64,000 nt of DNA from Phytobacter diazotrophicus (GCA_004346725.1 SMDE01000001.1:310001-374000), one strand, 5' to 3'. Positions 20,362 to 30,137 are shown, numbered from the stretch's first letter. Made by a program: numbers and translations. The notes: a model not told the origin generated them from the sequence alone.

Positions 20362-22095
20362 GTGAAAGCCGAAATTCGACTTCGCCGCCGCGAGGCAAAC
20401 GACGCGGCGGATTTACCTGCCGATCTTCCCCCACTTCTGCGTCGCCTTTATGCCAGCCGCGGTGTTTGTAGCGCGGCGGATCTGGAGCGCGGGGTGAAAG
20501 GCATGCTGCCCTGGCAGCGGCTGCATGGCATCGATAAAGCGGTAGAGATCCTCTATAACGCCTTGCGCGAGGGGTTGCGTATTGTGGTTGTCGGTGATTT
20601 TGATGCCGACGGCGCAACCAGTACCGCACTGAGTGTGCTGGCCTTACGTGCGCTGGGCGGCACTAATATCGCCTACCTGGTGCCGAACCGTTTTGAAGAC
20701 GGCTACGGGTTAAGTCCGGAAGTGGTGGATCAGGCACACGCACGCGGCGCGCAACTGATCCTGACCGTGGATAACGGTATTTCGTCACATGCCGGGGTTG
20801 AACGGGCACATGCGCTGGGCATTCCGGTGGTGGTCACCGACCACCATCTTCCCGGCGAAACATTGCCCAATGCCGAAGCCATCATCAACCCGAACCTGCG
20901 CGAATGCGATTTTCCGTCAAAGTCACTGGCGGGGGTGGGTGTGGCCTTCTATCTGATGCTGGCACTGCGAACTTTTTTACGCGACAAAGGCTGGTTTGAT
21001 GAGCGCGGGCTGGCTATCCCTAATCTGGCGGAACTGCTTGATTTAGTGGCCTTAGGTACCGTTGCCGATGTCGTGCCGCTGGATGCCAACAACCGCATTC
21101 TGACCTGGCAGGGCTTAAGCCGCATTCGTGCCGGAAAGTGCCGTCCTGGCATCAAAGCGCTCCTGGAAGTCGCCAACCGCGACGCACAAAAACTGGCGGC
21201 CAGCGATTTAGGTTTTGCGCTTGGCCCACGTCTGAATGCCGCAGGTCGTCTGGACGATATGTCCGTTGGCGTGGCGCTATTACTCAGTGACAACCTTGGC
21301 GAAGCTCGGGTGCTGGCCAGCGAACTTGATGCGCTAAACCAGACGCGCAAAGAGATTGAGCAGGGCATGCAGGCAGAGGCGTTGACGCTGTGCGAGAAGC
21401 TGGAACGTAGCCGCGATACCCTGCCGGGCGGTCTTGCTATGTATCATCCCGAATGGCACCAGGGGGTAGTGGGTATTCTGGCGTCGCGCATTAAAGAGCG
21501 TTTCCACCGCCCGGTTATCGCGTTTGCGCCTGCCGGGGATGGCACTTTAAAAGGCTCAGGACGCTCAATCCAGGGCCTTCACATGCGCGATGCGCTGGAG
21601 CGTCTGGATACGCTCTACCCAGGGCTGATGCTCAAATTCGGCGGCCATGCCATGGCGGCGGGGCTGTCGCTTGAGGAGGCTCGCTTCGAGGAGTTCCAGC
21701 GCTACTTTGGCGAACTGGTCACCGAGTGGCTGGATCCGGCACTGTTGCAAGGTGAAATCGTTTCTGATGGCCTGTTAAAACCTGATGAAATGACCCTCGA
21801 TACAGCCGAAATGTTGCGCGATGCCGGCCCCTGGGGGCAGATGTTCCCGGAACCGCTGTTTGATGGCGAATTTCGTCTTCTGCAACAACGGCTGGTGGGG
21901 GAGCGCCATCTGAAAGTGATGGTTGAACCGGTCGGCGGCGGCCCGCTGCTCGACGGTATCGCTTTTAATGTCGACACCACCTGCTGGCCTGATAACGGCG
22001 TGCGCGTCGTCAATATCGCTTATAAACTGGATGTGAATGAGTTTCGCGGCAATCGCAGCGTGCAATTAATCATTGATCACCTGTGGCCAATTTAA
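20362..22095 (+). CDS. recJ: Single-strand-specific 5'-3' exonuclease RecJ
   Basis: A 577-residue DHH-family nuclease, the same length as E. coli, acting in RecF-pathway recombination and mismatch repair. Motif I is VVGDFDADGATS, the DHH motif is VVTDHHLPG, and the DHHA1 motif appears in LKFGGHAMAAG. The GTG start at 20362 gives MKAEIRLRRRE. A C-terminal OB fold ends in HLWPI. Confidence 0.97.
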   Translation: MKAEIRLRRREANDAADLPADLPPLLRRLYASRGVCSAADLERGVKGMLPWQRLHGIDKAVEILYNALREGLRIVVVGDFDADGATSTALSVLALRALGGTNIAYLVPNRFEDGYGLSPEVVDQAHARGAQLILTVDNGISSHAGVERAHALGIPVVVTDHHLPGETLPNAEAIINPNLRECDFPSKSLAGVGVAFYLMLALRTFLRDKGWFDERGLAIPNLAELLDLVALGTVADVVPLDANNRILTWQGLSRIRAGKCRPGIKALLEVANRDAQKLAASDLGFALGPRLNAAGRLDDMSVGVALLLSDNLGEARVLASELDALNQTRKEIEQGMQAEALTLCEKLERSRDTLPGGLAMYHPEWHQGVVGILASRIKERFHRPVIAFAPAGDGTLKGSGRSIQGLHMRDALERLDTLYPGLMLKFGGHAMAAGLSLEEARFEEFQRYFGELVTEWLDPALLQGEIVSDGLLKPDEMTLDTAEMLRDAGPWGQMFPEPLFDGEFRLLQQRLVGERHLKVMVEPVGGGPLLDGIAFNVDTTCWPDNGVRVVNIAYKLDVNEFRGNRSVQLIIDHLWPI

Positions 22096-22186
22096 CGCCA
22101 GTATTCTCTACTAATAAGGGCTGAAATCCGGTAAAATTCCGCCCTTATGACCGCATTTTGACAAGTCCATCTAAAGAAATCAGACC

Positions 22187-23285
22187 ATGTTTGAAATTAA
22201 CCCGGTAAAAAATCGCATTCAGGACCTCACGGAGCGCTCCGACGTTCTTAGGGGGTATCTTTGACTATGACGCCAAGAAAGAGCGTCTGGAAGAAGTAAA
22301 CGCCGAGCTGGAACAGCCGGATGTCTGGAACGAACCTGATCGCGCACAGGCGCTGGGTAAAGAACGTTCCTCCCTCGAAGCCATTGTTGAAACGCTCGAC
22401 CAAATGAGTCAGGGGCTGGAAGATGTTTCCGGTCTGCTGGAGCTGGCTGTCGAAGCCGATGACGAAGAGACCTTCAACGAAGCTGTCGCTGAACTCGATA
22501 CGCTGGAAGAGAAGCTGGCACAGCTTGAATTCCGCCGTATGTTCTCTGGTGAATACGACAACGCCGATTGCTACCTGGATATTCAGGCCGGTTCCGGCGG
22601 CACCGAGGCGCAGGACTGGGCGAGCATGCTGGAGCGTATGTATCTGCGCTGGGCAGAAGCGCGCGGCTTTAAGACCGAAATCATCGAAGAATCCGAAGGT
22701 GAAGTGGCGGGTATCAAATCCGTTACCATCAAGATTTCCGGCGATTACGCCTATGGCTGGCTGCGTACCGAAACCGGCGTGCACCGCCTGGTGCGTAAGA
22801 GCCCGTTCGATTCCGGTGGCCGTCGCCACACCTCATTCAGCTCTGCGTTCGTGTACCCGGAAGTGGATGACGATATTGATATCGAAATCAACCCGGCGGA
22901 TCTGCGTATCGACGTTTATCGCGCATCCGGCGCGGGTGGTCAGCACGTTAACCGTACGGAATCTGCGGTACGTATTACCCACATTCCGACCAACACGGTA
23001 ACCCAGTGCCAGAACGACCGTTCACAGCACAAGAACAAAGACCAGGCCATGAAGCAGATGAAAGCGAAGCTTTATGAACTGGAAATGCAGAAGAAGAACG
23101 CTGAGAAACAGGCGATGGAAGACAACAAGTCCGACATCGGTTGGGGTAGCCAGATCCGTTCGTATGTCCTTGATGATTCTCGCATTAAAGACCTGCGTAC
23201 CGGAGTTGAAACCCGTAACACGCAGGCGGTGCTGGATGGCAGCCTGGATCAATTTATCGAAGCAAGTTTGAAAGCAGGGTTATGA
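22187..23285 (+). CDS. prfB: Peptide chain release factor 2, with programmed +1 frameshift
   Basis: RF2 reads UGA and UAA stops. The gene is in two frames: 25 codons from ATG 22187 end at an in-frame TGA (22262-22264), then reading continues in the +1 frame from 22263, giving 365 residues as in E. coli. The tripeptide anticodon SPF ([10 protein letters not shown]) and the peptidyl-hydrolysis motif GGQ (SGAGGQHVN) are intact. The residue before SGAGGQ is Ala (position 246), unlike the Thr of E. coli K-12, so the more active RF2 form is expected. It lies ten bases before lysS, with which it is co-transcribed. Confidence 0.98.
22250..22265 (+). promoter_or_regulatory. prfB programmed frameshift site
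   Basis: An internal Shine-Dalgarno-like AGGGGG (22250-22255), then TAT and the slippery CTT (22259-22261), then TGA followed by C, a weak stop context. Low RF2 slows termination at this UGA and favours the +1 slip, so RF2 controls its own synthesis. Confidence 0.97.
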
Positions 23286-23294
23286 GGAACCAAC

Positions 23295-24812
23295 ATGTCT
23301 GAACAACAAGCACAGGGCGCTGACGCGGCAGTCGATCTTAATAATGAACTGAAAACTCGCCGCGAAAAGCTGGCATTGCTGCGTGAACAAGGCGTGCCGT
23401 TCCCGAACGATTTTCGTCGTGACCACACCTCAGACCTTCTGCACGCTGACTTCGATGCAAAAGAAAACGAAGAGCTGGAAGCGCTGAACATTGAAGTGGC
23501 TGTCGCTGGCCGTATGATGACCCGCCGCATTATGGGTAAAGCGTCTTTCGTCACCCTGCAGGATGTGGGGGGCCGTATTCAGCTTTATGTTGCCCGTGAC
23601 GATCTGCCGGAAGGGGTTTACAACGAGCAGTTCAAAAAATGGGACCTGGGCGATATCCTGGGCGCGAAAGGTAAGCTGTTCAAAACCAAGACTGGCGAGC
23701 TGTCCATTCACTGTACTGAGCTGCGTCTGTTGACCAAAGCCCTGCGCCCGTTGCCGGACAAATTCCACGGCCTGCAGGATCAGGAAGCCCGCTATCGTCA
23801 GCGTTATCTGGATCTGATCTCTAACGAAGATTCCCGCAACACTTTCAAAGTGCGTTCCAAAATCATGGCCGGCATTCGCCAGTTCATGGTGAATCGCGAC
23901 TTTATGGAAGTGGAAACCCCGATGATGCAGGTGATTCCTGGCGGTGCGTCTGCACGTCCATTTATCACCCACCACAATGCGCTGGATCTGGACATGTACC
24001 TGCGTATTGCGCCGGAACTGTATCTGAAACGTCTGGTGGTTGGCGGCTTCGATCGCGTGTTCGAAATCAACCGTAACTTCCGTAACGAAGGTATCTCTGT
24101 TCGTCACAACCCTGAGTTCACCATGATGGAACTCTACATGGCGTACGCGGATTACAAAGATCTGATCGAACTGACTGAATCCCTGTTCCGTACCCTGGCG
24201 CAGGATATTCTGGGTAAAACCGAAGTGCCTTATGGCGATGAAGTGTTCGATTTCGGCAAGCCGTTCGAAAAACTGACCATGCGCGAAGCAATTCAGAAAT
24301 ACCGCCCGGAAACGAACATGGCGGATCTGGATAACTTCGACTCAGCGAAAGCCATCGCAGAAAGCATTGGCATCAAAGTTGAGAAGAGCTGGGGCCTGGG
24401 CCGTATCGTGACCGAGATCTTCGAAGAAGTGGCCGAAGCACATCTGATTCAGCCGACCTTCATCACCGAATATCCGGCTGAGGTGTCTCCGCTGGCGCGC
24501 CGTAACGACGTGAACCCGGAAATCACTGACCGCTTCGAGTTCTTTATCGGTGGTCGTGAAATCGGTAACGGCTTTAGCGAGCTGAACGATGCTGAAGATC
24601 AGGCGCAGCGCTTCCAGGATCAGGTTAACGCCAAAGATGCAGGCGATGACGAAGCGATGTTCTATGACGAAGACTATGTGACCGCGCTGGAACACGGTCT
24701 GCCGCCGACTGCGGGTCTGGGCATTGGTATCGACCGTATGGTTATGCTGTTTACCAACAGCCACACCATTCGCGACGTGATCCTGTTCCCGGCGATGCGT
24801 CCGGTAAAATAA
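23295..24812 (+). CDS. lysS: Lysyl-tRNA synthetase, class II
   Basis: A 505-residue class IIb synthetase, the same length as E. coli LysS. An N-terminal OB-fold anticodon-binding domain (about residues 60-150) is followed by the catalytic core, with motif 2 in [20 protein letters not shown] and motif 3 in [14 protein letters not shown]. It charges tRNA-Lys in the cytosol. It follows prfB and ends at a shared terminator with idi. Confidence 0.98.
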   Translation: MSEQQAQGADAAVDLNNELKTRREKLALLREQGVPFPNDFRRDHTSDLLHADFDAKENEELEALNIEVAVAGRMMTRRIMGKASFVTLQDVGGRIQLYVARDDLPEGVYNEQFKKWDLGDILGAKGKLFKTKTGELSIHCTELRLLTKALRPLPDKFHGLQDQEARYRQRYLDLISNEDSRNTFKVRSKIMAGIRQFMVNRDFMEVETPMMQVIPGGASARPFITHHNALDLDMYLRIAPELYLKRLVVGGFDRVFEINRNFRNEGISVRHNPEFTMMELYMAYADYKDLIELTESLFRTLAQDILGKTEVPYGDEVFDFGKPFEKLTMREAIQKYRPETNMADLDNFDSAKAIAESIGIKVEKSWGLGRIVTEIFEEVAEAHLIQPTFITEYPAEVSPLARRNDVNPEITDRFEFFIGGREIGNGFSELNDAEDQAQRFQDQVNAKDAGDDEAMFYDEDYVTALEHGLPPTAGLGIGIDRMVMLFTNSHTIRDVILFPAMRPVK

Positions 24813-24826
24813 GTCGCTAAGAAGTC

Positions 24827-24861
24827 AAAAAGCCCCGGTGTGTAAACACGGGGCTTTTTTA
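24827..24861. terminator. Bidirectional terminator between lysS and idi
   Basis: AAAAAGCCCCG and CGGGGCTTTTTT form the stem with a small bulge and a short loop. The T-run of the plus strand reaches into the idi stop codon, and the A-run gives the T-run on the minus strand. Confidence 0.9.
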
Positions 24862-25404
24862 TTGCCTGACGCTGGCGGCAAACTCTCTGAGTTGCTCGTT
24901 TGCGTTTTCTGCCTCCAGCACCATCCACGGACTAAATGCCCAAGGCGTTGCCACCAGCGAATGGCAGAGGGCATCAAGTTCTACCCACTGATACGCCATG
25001 ACTTCCTCTGCATTGATATTCAATGGCGTGATGATTTGTGCGGCGAAGACCGGGCAAATTTCGTTTTCGACAATCCCGCATGGATCGGTCTCGCGGTAGC
25101 GGAAACCCGGAGCAATAGACGTGATGTCGATAATATCCGCCCCTATTTCATAGCGACAGCGACGAACCATTGCCTGCTCAGGCGTTTCCCCCTCTTGCGG
25201 ATGCCCGCAAACGGAGTTGGTCCACACGCCCGGCCAGGCTTTTTTGCTCATGGCCCGGCGGGTCACCAGACATTCGCCGCGTGAATTGAAAAGCCAGGAA
25301 GAGAAGGCGAGATGTAGCGGAGTGTTATGGTGATGAGCGGTATACTTTTCTTCCATGCCGATGGGTGAGCCGTGCTCATCCAGTAAAATGACATGTTCTT
25401 GCAT
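24859..25404 (-). CDS. idi: Isopentenyl-diphosphate delta-isomerase, type I
   Basis: A 181-residue Nudix-fold enzyme interconverting isopentenyl and dimethylallyl diphosphate for isoprenoid synthesis. The catalytic Cys is in TNSVCGHPQ (residue 66), the catalytic Glu in GIVENEICP (about residue 115), and the metal-binding His lie in the N-terminal part. It is less similar to E. coli Idi than its neighbours are to theirs. The stop codon overlaps the terminator it shares with lysS. Confidence 0.95.
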   Translation of the reverse strand: MQEHVILLDEHGSPIGMEEKYTAHHHNTPLHLAFSSWLFNSRGECLVTRRAMSKKAWPGVWTNSVCGHPQEGETPEQAMVRRCRYEIGADIIDITSIAPGFRYRETDPCGIVENEICPVFAAQIITPLNINAEEVMAYQWVELDALCHSLVATPWAFSPWMVLEAENANEQLREFAASVRQ

Positions 25405-25441
25405 GCTTATGATTTCTCCGGATCGATATCAAACCGTATGA

Positions 25442-25495
25442 CGCGACGCCAGTGTGACTACGGCGCAACTCCGTAGCCGGACCGGTGGCGTCGCG
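25442..25495. repeat. Nested two-stem palindrome between idi and actS
   Basis: CGCGACGCCA (25442-25451) pairs perfectly with TGGCGTCGCG (25486-25495). Inside, CTACGG (25458-25463) pairs with CCGTAG (25471-25476) around a seven-base loop. The rest of this 360-base gap (25405-25765) holds no convincing gene; several short open frames there lack ribosome sites. The gap is where E. coli carries its xdh-to-uacT purine block. Confidence 0.6.
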
Positions 25496-25765
25496 CCAAC
25501 GGTTAAACATTATACCCGTTCTCAGGCAAACAGTTTGGCCCAGAGGGCGGAAAAGGGCATTACCAGCAAAAGGCCGGGTAGCATATTGGCAACCGGAAAC
25601 GGTTTTATATTGCAGATACGCAATCCCGGCCACGAACTGGCTACCTGAAATCATGGAGATTATTGCTCACGGCTACCCCTTTATCGCCAGTGAGCGGTAA
25701 GTGGTTGGCATCCTGGCGTTGGCTGCCTAGAATAAGGGGTCATTCATTTTTACAGAGGATCTGTT

Positions 25766-26494
25766 TTGCGTGCAGGAAGCCTGACAAGAAACCCATTCCA
25801 CATTGTCATTTGCCTGGCCGTGGCGTTATTGCTGGCGGGGTGTTCTGGCAGCAAATCGTCTGATAGCGGCAATGTTTACACGGTAAAACGTGGGGATACG
25901 CTATATAAAATTTCGCGCCAGACCGGCACCAGCGTGAATGACCTTGCCCGGCTTAACGGGATTTCCCCGCCGTACACCATTGAGGTCGGTCAACGTCTGA
26001 AACTGAATGGCGCGTCGAAGTCGTCCTCTGCAAAAGGCGGCACCCAAACGGCTAAAGTCGTGCCTTCTTCGGCTGTGCCGCTCTCTTCCTGGCCGCCCGT
26101 TGGGCAGCGCTGCTGGCGCTGGCCGACCACTGGCAAGGTGATCAGACCCTATTCCACATCCGAAGGCGGTAACAAGGGGATTGATATCGCAGGCTCTCGC
26201 GGGCAGGCGGTTTACGCCGCCGGAGCAGGGAAGGTGGTCTATGCCGGGAACCAATTGCGCGGTTATGGCAACCTGATCATGATTAAGCACAGCGACGAGT
26301 ACATCACGGCCTATGCGCACAACGACACTATCCTCGTTAATAACGGGCAGAGCGTGAAGATTGGGCAAAAAATTGCCACGATGGGCAGCACTGATGCAGA
26401 CGGAGTACAGTTGCACTTCCAGATCCGTTATAAGGCAACAGCTATTGATCCGCTGCGTTATCTGCCGCCACAGGGTAGCCCACCTAAGTGTTAA
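25766..26494 (+). CDS. actS: LysM/LytM-domain lipoprotein, amidase activator (YgeR)
   Basis: A 242-residue outer-membrane lipoprotein. The signal peptide ends in the lipobox LLLAGCSGS (Cys at about 26). A LysM domain (YTVKRGDTLYKISRQTG) and a C-terminal LytM/M23 domain follow. The M23 metal residues are lost: NKGIDI replaces HxGID and QLHF replaces HLH, so it should be inactive as a peptidase. E. coli YgeR (ActS) instead activates cell-wall amidases, chiefly AmiC. The TTG start at 25766, after AGAGGATCTG, matches the alignment. It lies directly before glyU as in E. coli. Confidence 0.93.
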   Translation: MRAGSLTRNPFHIVICLAVALLLAGCSGSKSSDSGNVYTVKRGDTLYKISRQTGTSVNDLARLNGISPPYTIEVGQRLKLNGASKSSSAKGGTQTAKVVPSSAVPLSSWPPVGQRCWRWPTTGKVIRPYSTSEGGNKGIDIAGSRGQAVYAAGAGKVVYAGNQLRGYGNLIMIKHSDEYITAYAHNDTILVNNGQSVKIGQKIATMGSTDADGVQLHFQIRYKATAIDPLRYLPPQGSPPKC

Positions 26495-26586
26495 GATTTG
26501 CGCTAAGCGATTAATTTATGGTCAGTTAGTCGTTTAGCGTCTTGCCAGTCGGTGTTTAAGGTTTATAATGCCTGTCACACCACAAG

Positions 26587-26660
26587 GCGGGTGTAGTTCA
26601 ATGGTAGAACGAGAGCTTCCCAAGCTCTATACGAGGGTTCGATTCCCTTCACCCGCTCCA
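26587..26660 (+). tRNA. glyU: tRNA-Gly, anticodon CCC
   Basis: A 74-base cloverleaf with acceptor arm GCGGGTG/CACCCGC, anticodon loop TTCCCAA, T-loop GGTTCGATTCC and an encoded CCA end. It reads GGG codons and matches E. coli glyU. In E. coli this locus borders the ETT2 type III secretion island; here too the DNA beyond it differs from K-12. Confidence 0.98.
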
Positions 26661-26664
26661 TAAG

Positions 26665-26895
26665 TTGCAATTACACTTACAGTTTGCTCAAGCGCAGCTA
26701 ATCCTTGAATCTCTTTCTGTTTTACTGTCTTGCGCTATCTTGCCTGCTCCGTCTATTTCCCTTTTGATACGCAACCTGACTATGCGGTCGCAAGCGGGCT
26801 GGACGCAAATTGAGTTTATTAGTGGAACAGGTAAAACGATTCGCGGCTGGGTTAACAATAAGGAGATTCAGCCTCTTACACCTCCCGCTTCCTGA
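26665..26895 (+). pseudogene. Possible remnant of an SH3-like domain protein
   Basis: The frame ends in AGWTQIEFISGTGKTIRGWV, then NNKEIQPL, which resembles the last strands of a bacterial SH3 domain (GWxxI...GKxGWV). The part before it is hydrophobic and shows no matching SH3 start, no clear ribosome site and only a TTG start in the tRNA flank. It reads best as a decayed fragment next to glyU. It could also be a chance frame. Confidence 0.3.
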
Positions 26896-27001
26896 CGTGA
26901 TATTACCCGGGGGTTATTCTGGCAAGTCTGCTGTCGCCGGTGCATGAGAAACATGGTCAGTTGAATGTAGCGTGATGTCGGGCCGTGAAAATAACAGGCA
27001 A

Positions 27002-27033
27002 TAAAAAACCGGGGTGCATATACAAACCCCGGT
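27002..27033 (-). terminator. Terminator of the Tm-1-like/TIM-barrel operon
   Basis: ACCGGGGT (27008-27015) pairs with ACCCCGGT (27026-27033); on the minus strand a run of six T follows. It lies 40 bases after the stop of the TIM-barrel gene. Confidence 0.85.
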
Positions 27034-27071
27034 AAAAGGTGGATCGATTATCAGGCTACACGTGCTCCCGA

Positions 27072-27899
27072 TTAGTTTCTTATTGCTTTAAATTGCCTTG
27101 TGGTCTCAGTTAATGCTATTTCAGTCGGCAGGCGCTCCATAGAGCTGGCGCCATAGAAGCCGTTACATTCCGGGCAGTTCTCTAAAATGAATTTCGCATC
27201 TTCCGGTGTCGCAATAGGGCCGCCGTGACAAAGGACGATAACATCCGGACGCACTGCTTTTGCCGCTTTCGCCCAGTCATTAATTAATGGCACGCAGTCT
27301 TTCAGGGTGAGAGCCGTTTCCGCGCCGATATTCCCTCCGGTGGTTAACCCCATATGCGGCACAATAATGTCTGCACCAGCTTCGGTCATCGCAATGGCAT
27401 CATCGCGGCTAAAGACATAAGGCGTCGTGAACAGGCCTTTTTCATGCGCCAGACGAATCATATCCACTTCTAAAGCGTATCCCATTCCGGTTTCTTCGAG
27501 GTTGGCACGGAAATTACCGTCGATCAGCCCCACGGTAGGGAAGTTTTGTACGCCTGCAAAGCCAATCGCTTTAATATCATCCAGAAACTTATCAAACTGG
27601 CAGAAGGGATCGGTACCGTTCACACCCGCCAGGACAGGCGTTTTCTTGGTGACCGGCAGCACTTCTTTTGCCATATCCATAACAATTTCATTGGCGTTGC
27701 CGTAAGCCAGCAGACCGGCTAATGAACCACGGCCCGCCATGCGATAACGACCAGAGTTATAGATAACAATCAGATCGATGCCCCCGGCCTCTTCGCATTT
27801 TGCCGACAAACCTGTGCCCGCTCCGCCGCCGATGATGGGTTCCCCCCGGGCAATCATCTGATGAAATTTTTGCAATAATCCTTCACGCGTATGTTTCAT
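27072..27899 (-). CDS. TIM-barrel protein, PEP-hydrolase-like family
   Basis: A 275-residue protein of the phosphoenolpyruvate-hydrolase-like TIM-barrel family (also called TIM-barrel signal transduction protein). Recognisable parts are the N-terminal [21 protein letters not shown], the loop [13 protein letters not shown] near residue 120, a central [17 protein letters not shown] and [12 protein letters not shown] near residue 225. It is second in an operon, 16 bases after the Tm-1-like gene. In plants the Tm-1 protein carries a domain like this one fused to the C-terminus of the Tm-1-like ATP-binding domain. The bacterial reaction is not known to me. Confidence 0.85.
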   Translation of the reverse strand: MKHTREGLLQKFHQMIARGEPIIGGGAGTGLSAKCEEAGGIDLIVIYNSGRYRMAGRGSLAGLLAYGNANEIVMDMAKEVLPVTKKTPVLAGVNGTDPFCQFDKFLDDIKAIGFAGVQNFPTVGLIDGNFRANLEETGMGYALEVDMIRLAHEKGLFTTPYVFSRDDAIAMTEAGADIIVPHMGLTTGGNIGAETALTLKDCVPLINDWAKAAKAVRPDVIVLCHGGPIATPEDAKFILENCPECNGFYGASSMERLPTEIALTETTRQFKAIRN

Positions 27900-27915
27900 G
27901 GCTTTAATTCCGTCT

Positions 27916-29133
27916 TTAGTGGATTAATTCTTTATGTAAATTTATAAGTAGCTGATTAAATTCGGCAGAATTGATGTGGTGTGGGCTGACGATCAGTTTA
28001 CGGTGCGGCGTTTCGATAAATGTTGCCTTAAACGCATCGAGAAAAGCCCGATCTGCTTCTGGATCCCAGAAATCCCCGCCAACGTTGTCCAGGGCAGAAA
28101 AACCGCCCATGGGGATAGCAAATCTGACTTCTCCCTCACATCGATTTAAACGCTCGGCAATCCATGTCCCCATCTTGCCGTTTTCCTCTGGTGTTGTGCG
28201 CATCAATGTTACTTGTGGGTTGTGCTGATAAAGCCGACGACCCCGATAGTGCTCGGGTACCGAAGATCGGGACCCAAAATTAACCATATCAAGTGCCCCG
28301 CAAGAGCCGATATACGGGATTTTAGAGCGGGCGATCGCGCCGAAGCGGTCATCACTACAGGCCAGAACGCCGCCAAATAAGAAGTCGCATACTTCGGTGG
28401 TGCTGATATCCAGTACGCTGTGTAATAAGTGGCTATCTGCCAGCTTTTCCATTGCCTTACCCCCGCTACCGGTGGCATGGAAAACCAGACAGTCATAATC
28501 GTTTTCTAATTTTTGTGTGATTTGCTGTACGCAGGGCGTGGTGACGCCGAACATCGTCAGACCAATGGCGGGTTTATCCGTGACGGCTTCGCTGTCGTCC
28601 TGATAGAACACCACCGCACCGGCAATCTGGTTAGCTGCGCTTTTTAATACTTTGCGGGAAATTCGGTTTAAGCCTGAAATATCGGTGACGGAGTTCATAA
28701 TGGCGATATCGCTGGCACCGATATAACCGGACACGTCTCCGGATGCCATGGTTGATACCATCAGTTTGGGAATACCAATCGGCAGGGCCTGCATGGCTGG
28801 CGTAATTAACGCGGTATTGCCGGACCCTCCTAAGCCGAGTATCCCAAGCACATCTTCACGGCTTTTTAAGAACAGTTCAAAGGCGAGAGACATTGCGGTG
28901 ATAGCTTTTCCTCTGTCACCACAAAAGACAGCACTTTCTCCCTCAGGGTGAAAGCGGGCCACGGTTGTTGCTGAAATATCCGCACCCCTTGCGGAGCTAT
29001 CAGCCACTGTCGTCAGGTCAACGATAAGGGCATCGGCGCCTGTTTTTTTTATTAACGACTTAACGTAAAAAGCTTCCGTGCTTTTCGTGTCAAGAGTTGT
29101 TACGACGTATATGTAGCCATTGTCTTTGCTCAC
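27916..29133 (-). CDS. Tm-1-like ATP-binding protein (UPF0261)
   Basis: A 405-residue protein of the UPF0261/Tm-1-like ATP-binding family. Glycine-rich loops [18 protein letters not shown] (about residue 98) and [14 protein letters not shown] (about residue 218) mark the two nucleotide-binding half-domains. The tomato homolog's N-terminal domain binds ATP and inhibits tobamovirus replication; the bacterial role is unknown. The GTG start at 29133 has a strong AAGGAG six bases upstream. It is followed by the TIM-barrel gene and is divergent from a TetR regulator with three operators in between, which suggests an inducible metabolic operon. Confidence 0.87.
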   Translation of the reverse strand: MSKDNGYIYVVTTLDTKSTEAFYVKSLIKKTGADALIVDLTTVADSSARGADISATTVARFHPEGESAVFCGDRGKAITAMSLAFELFLKSREDVLGILGLGGSGNTALITPAMQALPIGIPKLMVSTMASGDVSGYIGASDIAIMNSVTDISGLNRISRKVLKSAANQIAGAVVFYQDDSEAVTDKPAIGLTMFGVTTPCVQQITQKLENDYDCLVFHATGSGGKAMEKLADSHLLHSVLDISTTEVCDFLFGGVLACSDDRFGAIARSKIPYIGSCGALDMVNFGSRSSVPEHYRGRRLYQHNPQVTLMRTTPEENGKMGTWIAERLNRCEGEVRFAIPMGGFSALDNVGGDFWDPEADRAFLDAFKATFIETPHRKLIVSPHHINSAEFNQLLINLHKELIH

Positions 29134-29216
29134 GTGTTCTCCTTAACTAAACTCACTTTTGTAACGAACGAGTATTTCAGATTCGGAAGAGTGAAATGCA
29201 TTTGGTGTGACAACGA

Positions 29217-29299
29217 TTGAGACTGCCGTCTCAAAAAATGTAGCAGTGATTGAGACGGTCGTCTCAAAAAAACTAGCATAAATGAGACGGTTGTCTCAA
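29217..29299. promoter_or_regulatory. Three phased palindromic operators, TGAGAC-N4-GTCTCA
   Basis: Three copies lie between the divergent Tm-1-like and TetR genes: 29218-29233 (centre TGCC), 29251-29266 (GGTC) and 29283-29298 (GGTT). The six-base arms are perfect in all three, and the first two extend to TTGAGAC/GTCTCAA. Centre-to-centre distances are 33 and 32 bases, close to three helical turns, so the sites face the same side. The rest of the gap (29134-29442) is AT-rich. Binding by the adjacent TetR protein is inference. Confidence 0.85.
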
Positions 29300-29442
29300 A
29301 TAATTTTCAGTGTTAAAATTAACCACATGTTTTTAAAGGTAATTAATTTCTTAGCCGATCATGATTTTGCATTTCGCACCGCCTGGATGGGCGAGTGTTG
29401 ATTTGCTATGTTTGTGTTACAACGGGTGTGGTTGGGAAAGTC

Positions 29443-30081
29443 ATGATGTATGGAGAGGAAGCTTTGGAGCCATCTGTAACACGCAAGAAAACGTATGATT
29501 TGCTAATGAATAAAGCGTTATTTTTGTTTGAAAAAGGGGAGATCCCCTCCATTTCAAGACTCGCCACCGAAGCAGGTGTTTCACGGGCGACGGCTTACCG
29601 TTACTTCCCCACGCAAAGCGATCTTATTGCCGCTGCCGTTGGTGCGAGCCTGGAAACCATTCGGGAATGGAAACCCAAAAGCGATGATAAAGTTGGTGAG
29701 CGTATTGCCGAGTTGTTTGATTTCGCGTTCCCGGAAATGTTTCGCCATGAAGGTGCCTTGCGCGCTGCGCTGCTTGTTTCATTGCAGCAATGGGCGCTTG
29801 AGCGTCACTCCCCGGATAAAATGGAAAAAAAGCTGGTCCGTGGTAATCGTAAAGCGACGCTCGCTCGCGTAATGGAACCGGTGAAGGACAAATATTCCCC
29901 CGAGATGTATCGCAAAGTTATTGCCGCCTTTTCGTTATTGTACGGTTCGGAAGTCTTTCTGGTGATGAAAGATATCTGGGGCATGGACAATCAACAAGTC
30001 ATTGATAACGTACAGTGGATGGCTAAAGCTATTATAAATCAAGCCAATAGCGAATCTTCTCATGAGGACCATGCCGAATAA
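29443..30081 (+). CDS. TetR/AcrR-family transcriptional regulator
   Basis: A 212-residue regulator. The N-terminal helix-turn-helix is ISRLATEAGVSRATAYRYFP (about residues 37-56), followed by an all-helical ligand domain without a family match I can name. I start at ATG 29443 (MMYGEEALEP), preceded by GGGAAAG; earlier in-frame TTG codons lack a ribosome site. It is divergent from the Tm-1-like operon, with three matching palindromes in the shared control region, so it is very likely its repressor and autoregulated. Confidence 0.88.
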   Translation: MMYGEEALEPSVTRKKTYDLLMNKALFLFEKGEIPSISRLATEAGVSRATAYRYFPTQSDLIAAAVGASLETIREWKPKSDDKVGERIAELFDFAFPEMFRHEGALRAALLVSLQQWALERHSPDKMEKKLVRGNRKATLARVMEPVKDKYSPEMYRKVIAAFSLLYGSEVFLVMKDIWGMDNQQVIDNVQWMAKAIINQANSESSHEDHAE

Positions 30082-30109
30082 TTCTGGTTTATCTCGCCGC
30101 CTGCCTTAT

Positions 30110-30137
30110 AAGTAAGGGAGCAATAGCCCCCTTACTT
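30110..30137 (+). terminator. Hairpin after the TetR gene
   Basis: AAGTAAGGG (30110-30118) pairs with CCCTTACTT (30129-30137). There is no T-run, so termination is uncertain. The remaining gap to 30503 is AT-rich and holds no gene; I looked for a sigma-28 box for the chemoreceptor and found none. Confidence 0.45.
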
